This document shows positions 24,117 through 29,920 of a stretch of DNA of 32,833 nt, piece by piece. Position numbers and translations under genes: made by a program. The notes beneath the pieces are model-generated. The model worked only from the letters and a program-made list of their open reading frames with translations, was not told where the DNA came from and searched no databases. The stretch comes from Candidatus Minthousia equi (GTDB lineage Bacteria; Bacteroidota; Bacteroidia; Bacteroidales; Bacteroidaceae). Positions within the stretch are counted from its first letter, which is position 1; every line of letters starts with the position of its first letter. Location: NCBI GenBank assembly GCA_018065125.1, contig JAGHTY010000134.1:1-32833 (forward strand), read 5' to 3'.

Positions 24117-24911
24117 CTATTCTATAACAGGACGAATTGTAAGACCATCACTGCGCCACATTTCACTGCAACTTTGTTCACTAATATCGTATAAGAAATA
24201 TGTTGCACGAAATGAGACTTCTGGGCTAAGAGAATTCGTCCAATACATACCTGATTCGCCTTCATGTCTATTATCTGTATCTCGAATCATACCAGCTGCA
24301 GGAAGGAATAGGTTATTTCCATTTGGACCTGTGATAAGATATCCATTATGACCATTCATTCTTGTCCATGCCCATATACATCTGTTACAAAGTTCTATAA
24401 ACTCTTTTTGATTTGGCATACGCCAAGAATTACCCCATAATACATTTGCAGCATCATCTCCACTTTCGGGCGTAATTCGAGTCAAAATGCCAATCCTATA
24501 AATACCAAAGTCTGATTCTTTTAATATGCCCACATGATCACTTTTATCGTCAAAGTAGTTATCCCAGTAATATCGAGTTTTAGTGCTTGTCTCCCCCCAA
24601 GCAAAGTAATCACCATAATCCTCTGGACTGTTGGCACCTACATTGCAGGTAGCCCACTTTACTGATAGGCCTAAGTCCACCCAGTCATGGCCATTGATGT
24701 TTCCTGCGGTTGATTTTGATACTGAAGGTTTATTTGGCTTATTTGCTGCAGGCTTATTTTTACTTGGCTTTGGATGTTTGCCATGGTACTGGCACTTTGC
24801 TACAGACAAACCACATGTAGGGCACTTCTTACTTGGCCCCCCTACCTTCTGGGCCTGGGCAGTAACAACCACCAACATCAGTACGTTAAATATTGAAATT
24901 AACTTTTTCAT
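24117..24911 (-). CDS. secreted FISUMP-domain protein with one Cys3His motif
   Basis: 264 residues: signal peptide (cleavage near VTAQAQ, residue 21), one Cys3His motif (Cys30, Cys33, Cys40, His46 in CPTCGLSVAKCQYHGKHPKP), a Lys/Pro/Ser-rich linker, then a Fibrobacter succinogenes major paralogous (FISUMP) domain from about 73 to the end. FISUMP landmarks: GHDWVDLGLSVKWATCNVGA, YGDYFAWGE, NSWRMPNQKEF, GPNGNNLFLPAAG and the final GLTIRPV. These proteins are exported or surface-associated; the domain's ligand is not established. Middle gene of a three-member paralog array. Confidence 0.85.
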   Translation of the reverse strand: MKKLISIFNVLMLVVVTAQAQKVGGPSKKCPTCGLSVAKCQYHGKHPKPSKNKPAANKPNKPSVSKSTAGNINGHDWVDLGLSVKWATCNVGANSPEDYGDYFAWGETSTKTRYYWDNYFDDKSDHVGILKESDFGIYRIGILTRITPESGDDAANVLWGNSWRMPNQKEFIELCNRCIWAWTRMNGHNGYLITGPNGNNLFLPAAGMIRDTDNRHEGESGMYWTNSLSPEVSFRATYFLYDISEQSCSEMWRSDGLTIRPVIE

Positions 24912-24987
24912 CTTAATTCACTGTATAAATTATCAAATCTTCATTTATCATGCTTTGCGTCTATGCGACTTTTATAGAGCGCAGCGA

Positions 24988-25908
24988 CTATTCTGTGACT
25001 GGGCGAACAGAGAAGCCATAACCGCGTGCGTTGTTATTCGTCCCGCGACCGCTACCATTGAAAAACAGGTTACGAGCGTGCTTAGAATAGTTTGAATCAA
25101 GAGTATTCGTCCAATAGTAACCGACCTCACCTATGCCGTAAGACTTCGAGTCGCCACGAGAGCCAGCAGCTGGCAAAAAAATAATGTTACCATTAGGACC
25201 TGTAACTACATAACCATTATGTCCATCCATTGACATCCACTTCCAGGAACACCTATTACCGAGTTCCTTTAACTCAGCTTCTGTTGGCATGCGCCATGAA
25301 CCACCCCAGTTCTCATGAGCAGTATCGTGACCGCTGTTTTTCTCTAGCTTGGTTCTACCACCAATCTTGTAAACGCTCCAGTTATAGCCGCTGCCATCCT
25401 GGCAATCAAAACAATTGTTCCAAGTATAGTTCGACTTTGTTCTAATTTCACCCCAAGCATAGTAACCACCATAATCCTCTGGCTTGTTTGCTCCCACATT
25501 ACAGGTTGCCCACTTTACACTCAAACCAAGATCTACCCAATCATGACCGTTTATACTACCCGAAGTTGGCTTTAGATGGTTACCACCATACTGGCATTCA
25601 TCTAAAAGTTTACCACAAGTTGAACATTTTGGATGGTTGCCATGGTATTGACAATTATCCACCACCTTGCCACAAGTTGAACACTTTGGATGGCTGCCAC
25701 CATACAGGCACTTCGATACAGGTTTCCAACAAGTGGCACATTTCTTTTCATATGGAGGTACAGGCTTTGGATGCTTGCCATGGTACTGGCAGGCACTAAT
25801 AAGTTTGCCGCAAGTGACACACTTGTTACGTTTGTTTCCACTGGTTTGAGCATTGACAGCAGATGCTGTAAATAGTGTCACAAGAATCATAACAAATATT
25901 CGCTTCAT
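24988..25908 (-). CDS. secreted FISUMP protein with four Cys3His repeats
   Basis: 306 residues. ATG at 25908 is chosen because it begins a proper signal peptide (MKRIFVMILVTLFTASAVNA); the frame extends upstream to 26031 but overlaps the preceding gene. Four C-x2-C-x6-C-x5-H motifs start at Cys30, Cys57, Cys76 and Cys95. The last three are contiguous 19-residue units ending in HPK/HLK, while the first is 8 residues apart from the second. A FISUMP domain follows from about 119 (GHDWVDLGLSVKWATCNVGA to GFSVRPVTE). The array is a likely zinc-binding or disulfide-bonded stalk on a secreted protein. Confidence 0.85.
   Translation of the reverse strand: MKRIFVMILVTLFTASAVNAQTSGNKRNKCVTCGKLISACQYHGKHPKPVPPYEKKCATCWKPVSKCLYGGSHPKCSTCGKVVDNCQYHGNHPKCSTCGKLLDECQYGGNHLKPTSGSINGHDWVDLGLSVKWATCNVGANKPEDYGGYYAWGEIRTKSNYTWNNCFDCQDGSGYNWSVYKIGGRTKLEKNSGHDTAHENWGGSWRMPTEAELKELGNRCSWKWMSMDGHNGYVVTGPNGNIIFLPAAGSRGDSKSYGIGEVGYYWTNTLDSNYSKHARNLFFNGSGRGTNNNARGYGFSVRPVTE
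25567..25842 (-). repeat. four-fold Cys3His coding repeat (57-bp units)
   Basis: The last three units are contiguous 57-bp repeats encoding C-x2-C-x6-C-x5-H-P-K; the first unit is 81 bp upstream of the second. Tandem units of this sort change number by slippage or recombination, so copy number may vary between strains. Confidence 0.75.
25769..25863 (-). repeat. 95-bp block nearly identical to 23931-24025
   Basis: Partner of the block in the downstream gene; 3 mismatches in 95 bases. Confidence 0.85.
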
Positions 25909-25963
25909 ACCAAAGAATGTAGTATTTAACAAGTGAACATTATATAAGTTCGCTTTGATGTTT

Positions 25964-26716
25964 TCAATCTGTGACAGGACGAACTGATAGACCAAGTCTG
26001 CGGTAGTAAGTATCCTTATAGTGACCACCACTACCGAAAATCAAATAGCTAGCGATGTAGGAGAATGAAGGATCAAGTGTACTCGACCAATAGAAGCCAC
26101 CCTCACATACGTCAACAGAACTCGTGTCGTAACGATAGCCAGCTGCAGGTAAAAAGATGCTATTGCCATTAGGGCCTGTAACTTCGTAACCGTTATGGCC
26201 AACATTTGAGATCCACTTCCAGATGCATTTTCTGTCGAGTTCTTCAAGTTCTTCTATCGTAGGCATACGCCAGGTGCTGCCCCAATTCTCGCGAGCAGTA
26301 TCGTGACCACTGTTTGGTTCTATCTTTGTATTGCTACCAACCTTGTAAATACCCCAATTATAGCCACTTTCATCTAGGCTGTCAAAGCAATTGTTCAAAG
26401 TGTAGTTTGACTTAGTTCTGGTTTCACCCCAAGCATAGTAACCTCCATAATCACTTGGACTGCTTGCTCCTACGTTGCATGTTGCCCACTTCACGCTCAA
26501 TCCTAAATCTATCCATTCATAACCATTTATATATCCACATTTTGGGGGAGTGGGTGAAGACGTAGTTGTTGTTTGTTTCGATTTGGATATAGGATCTGGT
26601 TTAGGTTTTTGGGGGAGGGGTAATGTATGCATCTTACGTCTATTTCCACTGGTTTGTGCATTAGTGGCTGATATAGTAAATAGAGCCACCAAAATCATTA
26701 TAGTTACTCGTCTCAT
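25964..26716 (-). CDS. secreted FISUMP-domain protein lacking the Cys3His motif
   Basis: 250 residues. Start chosen at 26716 (MRRVTIMILVALFTISATNA, a good signal peptide); the frame also offers an ATG at 26740 that would overlap the upstream gene by 11 bp. After QTSGNRR, shared with its paralogs, the Cys3His region is replaced by a Pro/Thr/Lys-rich linker (KQTTTTSSPTPPKCG). The FISUMP domain runs from about 67 to the end (NGYEWIDLGLSVKWATCNVG, STWRMPTIEE, FLPAAG, GLSVRPVTD). It is the first of three FISUMP paralogs and follows the MORN protein by 13 bp. Confidence 0.85.
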   Translation of the reverse strand: MRRVTIMILVALFTISATNAQTSGNRRKMHTLPLPQKPKPDPISKSKQTTTTSSPTPPKCGYINGYEWIDLGLSVKWATCNVGASSPSDYGGYYAWGETRTKSNYTLNNCFDSLDESGYNWGIYKVGSNTKIEPNSGHDTARENWGSTWRMPTIEELEELDRKCIWKWISNVGHNGYEVTGPNGNSIFLPAAGYRYDTSSVDVCEGGFYWSSTLDPSFSYIASYLIFGSGGHYKDTYYRRLGLSVRPVTD

Positions 26717-26729
26717 GTCTATTTCAAAT

Positions 26730-28205
26730 TTACTTTCCATTAGTAACTTTGCTATCTACATTACCTTTGGGTGTGTACCAATTGCCATTATAAGGGTCTC
26801 CATTCTTAAATGTACCAACAAAATAATAGCCATCAGTTTCAGTCCATGTTCCCTCTTTAAAGAATCCATCGTCCGTAAAGGTTCCTTCATATTTGTTTCC
26901 ATTATCAAATCTCATAACCCCTTCACTAGTAATGCCGTGATTAAATGTACCTTCGAATGTGCAAGCTTTGCTGCTTTTGGTTTCTGGATAATTCGCTTTT
27001 CCATGCCCGTCTGGCAAACCGTCTGAATCCACTTTGCCTGAATATAGGAAGTTGCGTTTACTTGCATGACCTTTAGTTAGGACAATAGTTACACTATCAA
27101 CATCTAACTGCAAATTACCACTTATTCTTTCAGAATCAATATCATTATCAATAATAAGAGTATCCTGTTTTTCAATGTTCTTTTTACTACTCAAATATTT
27201 ATCATAATAAACAAATGCTAGACCTGCAAAAACGCACAATACTATTGCCAAGAAAATACTAAGAAATAATAATGTTCTGTTCTTTTTTACATACGTCGCG
27301 TTGGAAGAGTTAACCCTTTGAGATTCCACAAAAAGTTTTTTTTCCCATTGTTTATTTACTTCCTCAACATTTTTGTCGTGCTCACACTTTAAATCTGCAA
27401 ATTCTTGATTGTGTTTCTCTATCAATGCAGATAATTGTTCTTTTTCTAACCTCAATCTACGCAATTCGTCCTCATAACTAGCTGGAGTTTTTTCCTGCAT
27501 TTTCTCTAATTCACGACTTATTTCCTCAATCCTTTTGTCGTACTTACGCCTTAAATCTGCAAGTTCTTGATTGTGTTTCTCTATCAATGTAGATGTTGTA
27601 TAATCTTTCTGTTTTAAAAGTGCCTCATATTTAAACATAAGATTTTCCAACTCTCTCTCTTTCTCTTCCTTTTGTTTACGTAGATTGTCTTCATAGTTAG
27701 CACGAGTACGTGCCATATTTTTTTCTGATTCTAATTGTAAAGATTGATATTCTTTCTTTGTTGATTCATAGATATGGGTAATCTGACTTTTAAGTCTCTC
27801 AATTTCTGACAGGGATGAGGTTTTCAGAAATTCTATATTTTTTTTCAATGTATTAACCTCAGATACTCGTTTCTGTTCTGCTGAAGCCAAATTAGACTTA
27901 TACTCATTTTTCTGCTTTTCTATTTCTGTCTTATGCACATTTTTCAGATGCGTTATTTCAGAAGTTAATTTATCTACATAATCTTTGTTTTTGGCAACCA
28001 AATCTTCAATAAACGATTTGTGGTCTGCTTCTAACTTAGTTCTTTCTGCTTCTGTTTCTGCTTTATGGTTTCGAATTTCCTTTTGACATTGATCACGCAC
28101 GACATCTATTTGATGCCGTAATTCATCCTCTTTCTTCTTGAATTCCTGCGCGGTCGTATCATCGATGTGATGCAGATACGCTAAATAGTCATTATAATCA
28201 GCCAT
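26730..28205 (-). CDS. coiled-coil / single-TM / MORN-repeat protein
   Basis: 491 residues from ATG 28205; an upstream in-frame start (28244) lies inside the preceding gene. Residues about 15-300 are a long, charged coiled coil with a duplicated segment, IEKHNQE(L/F)ADL, 54 residues apart and almost identical in DNA (27391-27432 and 27553-27594). About 310-335 is one hydrophobic helix (LFLSIFLAIVLCVFAGLAFV). The C-terminal 90 residues hold MORN-type repeats (KYEGTFTDDGFFKEGTW, YYFVGTFKNGDPYNGNW). Topology is probably coiled coil in the cytoplasm and MORN in the periplasm, by the positive-inside rule (KKNR precedes the helix). It could be the membrane platform of the linked ATPase; the MORN part may meet lipid or the cell envelope. 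Confidence 0.8.
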   Translation of the reverse strand: MADYNDYLAYLHHIDDTTAQEFKKKEDELRHQIDVVRDQCQKEIRNHKAETEAERTKLEADHKSFIEDLVAKNKDYVDKLTSEITHLKNVHKTEIEKQKNEYKSNLASAEQKRVSEVNTLKKNIEFLKTSSLSEIERLKSQITHIYESTKKEYQSLQLESEKNMARTRANYEDNLRKQKEEKERELENLMFKYEALLKQKDYTTSTLIEKHNQELADLRRKYDKRIEEISRELEKMQEKTPASYEDELRRLRLEKEQLSALIEKHNQEFADLKCEHDKNVEEVNKQWEKKLFVESQRVNSSNATYVKKNRTLLFLSIFLAIVLCVFAGLAFVYYDKYLSSKKNIEKQDTLIIDNDIDSERISGNLQLDVDSVTIVLTKGHASKRNFLYSGKVDSDGLPDGHGKANYPETKSSKACTFEGTFNHGITSEGVMRFDNGNKYEGTFTDDGFFKEGTWTETDGYYFVGTFKNGDPYNGNWYTPKGNVDSKVTNGK

Positions 28206-28215
28206 AAAATAAGTA

Positions 28216-28521
28216 TTAACGATTTTTATTTCTCCATTCTGCAAATATGCGTGGATCTATATTCTTGCGAAAATGCTCGTATTCACCGAAACCTGTTCCT
28301 CTTGCTGTTATTCCTGCCAAATCAGCTATTCGGTGTTCATATTCATCCAACAAATGCATATAACTATCAACGTCTGATTGATACTTGGAGGCTGTCTCTA
28401 CCATAGGATACAATCTGCGGTTATAGTAGGTACGCTGGATATCGTCTTTCCATCCTTTTGCAGTTTCGTTCATCTGGTCAATCAACTCCCTACATATGAT
28501 GGTTGTTTGCTGTGCTGCCAT
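28216..28521 (-). CDS. WXG100-like small helical protein C
   Basis: 101 residues, no signal peptide, predicted helical. GWKDDIQRTYYNRRL carries W24-x-D26 and the aromatic pair Y32-Y33, spaced exactly as in the two other small proteins of this cluster. The Trp comes earlier than the mid-chain position of a canonical WXG100 protein, and the C-terminal half (FGEYEHFRKNIDPRIF) is different. It lies 10 bp upstream of the coiled-coil/MORN gene and 18 bp after the coiled-coil Cys-rich gene. A secreted substrate or a chaperone-like partner are both possible. Confidence 0.65.
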   Translation of the reverse strand: MAAQQTTIICRELIDQMNETAKGWKDDIQRTYYNRRLYPMVETASKYQSDVDSYMHLLDEYEHRIADLAGITARGTGFGEYEHFRKNIDPRIFAEWRNKNR

Positions 28522-28539
28522 ACCTTAATAATTAGTGAC

Positions 28540-29307
28540 TTAGTTTCGGTATTTTTTTAATATCTCTTCTATTCCCGCAGCGAATGAGGGAACCTTACTT
28601 CTTACAACACGTCCTTCATGTTCAAAAGGAGATCTTGGTCGATCGGCTTCCGTAACTGGCCGACTATTTGCAGGTCTCGGATTATCTACTCTGGGAGACC
28701 TAGGACGTGCCAATTGTTCCGCATACTGTCTTGTCCAATTAATCGAGTCACCTCGTCCTGATGCATGACCTGAGGATTTTGTTGACGCAGAGGAGGCTGT
28801 GTCTAAAGATATTTTTGGTACCTCTATGGCTAAGTGTGCGTTTATACGTTCTTTTATTAAACACAGTTTATCCACGGATATACTGATTTCGTTTTCCAAC
28901 GTTGCATATTTCTCTCGATGATAATGAGCTTTTGCTCGAGCATCGTCAATCATTTGATTACACTGATTAACATCATTCCGACATTGGCAGCAAATGGACT
29001 CACATCGAGCCACAGCTTCCTCTTGCGCCGAACAGTCTGCCGGCTCGTAATGGTACCCATCGCCATCGTCATCTTTTACTCGGATCCTTTTTTTACGTTG
29101 ACGCTCTAAAGCTTCTTCTGCGCGTTCCAAGTCACATTCGGCTTTTCTTAAGCGTTCAACCAAAATCTGCAAACCTCGTTCAAAGTCTTGAAAATATAAG
29201 TCTATCCTCTGTTCTATTTCCCTATTAACGTTCGCCATCCGATTGCCAAAAACATGTATGCCATCCTCTAATGTATTCAGAAGATGGTTGTCAACATTTG
29301 CTTCCAT
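28540..29307 (-). CDS. coiled-coil, Cys-rich protein with disordered tail
   Basis: 255 residues from ATG 29307 (a TTG two codons earlier is the alternative). No signal peptide or TM helix. Residues about 20-170 are predicted helical with coiled-coil heptads (REIEQRIDLYFQDFERGLQI, ECDLERAEEALERQRKKRIR). A cysteine group follows: CSAQEEAVARCESICCQC, then CNQ. The last 85 residues are Ser/Pro/Arg-rich and probably disordered. Genes of this shape (helical N-terminus, variable tail, next to WXG100-like proteins) resemble LXG-type substrates, but no LXG motif or toxin domain is visible. It starts 2 bp past the preceding stop, so is tightly coupled. Confidence 0.6.
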   Translation of the reverse strand: MEANVDNHLLNTLEDGIHVFGNRMANVNREIEQRIDLYFQDFERGLQILVERLRKAECDLERAEEALERQRKKRIRVKDDDGDGYHYEPADCSAQEEAVARCESICCQCRNDVNQCNQMIDDARAKAHYHREKYATLENEISISVDKLCLIKERINAHLAIEVPKISLDTASSASTKSSGHASGRGDSINWTRQYAEQLARPRSPRVDNPRPANSRPVTEADRPRSPFEHEGRVVRSKVPSFAAGIEEILKKYRN

Positions 29308-29309
29308 AA

Positions 29310-29597
29310 TCAATTACCTGGACCAAATCCGTGATGACGGAGTACTACTTTTACGGTATCCTGCAAGTGCCCATCCGCCCATTTTCTATAACTCTTGCTG
29401 ATATTCTCCAGTTCTTCACTGTAGTTCTTAAAAGAAGTATAAAATTCATCATACTTCGTATCTTGCCATGAATGAGATGCAACTAGTAGTCCTTCTTCTA
29501 TTTTCTCGTGCGCTCTCCTCAACGCATCTGACAAATCGTATATATCTTCCTGAAACCGCAGCAAATCTGGAAGAGAAATATTACCAAAATCTAGCAT
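29310..29597 (-). CDS. WXG100-like protein B
   Basis: 95 residues, two long helices predicted with a turn at SHSWQDTKYDEFYTSF. The W44-x-D46 and F52-Y53 pair follow the W-x-D-x5-[FY]-Y pattern shared by the three small proteins. The Trp is mid-chain, as in ESX/WXG100 proteins, where the motif is W-x-G at the helical hairpin turn; here Gly is replaced by Asp. No C-terminal YxxxD/E secretion signal is apparent. It sits 19 bp after protein A, as paired WXG100 genes usually do. Confidence 0.75.
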   Translation of the reverse strand: MLDFGNISLPDLLRFQEDIYDLSDALRRAHEKIEEGLLVASHSWQDTKYDEFYTSFKNYSEELENISKSYRKWADGHLQDTVKVVLRHHGFGPGN

Positions 29598-29616
29598 ATT
29601 ATTTTCTAATTATTAG

Positions 29617-29907
29617 TTAAATATCATCTTGTAGACTTAAATATTCGCGTAAATTCAATTCAACGTCATTCAAGAATTCTTGTTCGAACTGGTCTACACG
29701 TTGAAACAAAGGTTCTATACGTTCTTTGTCTTGATTGAATTTTGCATAAAATTTCTGAAAGTTATCATCTTCCCAAGTATGTGACACCTGCTCAATACTA
29801 TCTTCTGTATATCCTAAATGGTTGCGTAAATCTTTTGATAATTCGCGAAATTCTTCACGCAGTCGGATGATAGTTTGTAAATCCAATACAATTCCTTCTT
29901 TTTCCAT
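29617..29907 (-). CDS. WXG100-like protein A
   Basis: 96 residues, helical, no signal peptide. W45-x-D47 with F53-Y54 in SHTWEDDNFQKFYAKF lies at the centre of the chain, between helix LQTIIRLREEFRELSKDLRN and helix IEPLFQRVDQFEQEFLNDVE. About 30% similar by eye to protein B over the core, including SH-x-W-x-D. It is directly downstream (13 bp) of the ATPase gene, an arrangement seen in ESX/T7SS loci of Firmicutes and Actinobacteria. It probably pairs with B as a heterodimer, which is inferred from the family, not seen. Confidence 0.75.
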   Translation of the reverse strand: MEKEGIVLDLQTIIRLREEFRELSKDLRNHLGYTEDSIEQVSHTWEDDNFQKFYAKFNQDKERIEPLFQRVDQFEQEFLNDVELNLREYLSLQDDI

Positions 29908-29920
29908 ATTGTATTTATTT

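Noticed and set aside
25567..25842. Regularly spaced repeats that might be taken for a CRISPR array
   Set aside because: They are in-frame 57-bp coding repeats with Cys/His codons conserved, and there are no unique spacers or cas genes.
23270..26716. Diversity-generating retroelement targeting FISUMP domains
   Set aside because: No reverse transcriptase or template repeat in the window, and divergence is spread over the domain instead of at adenine positions of a template.
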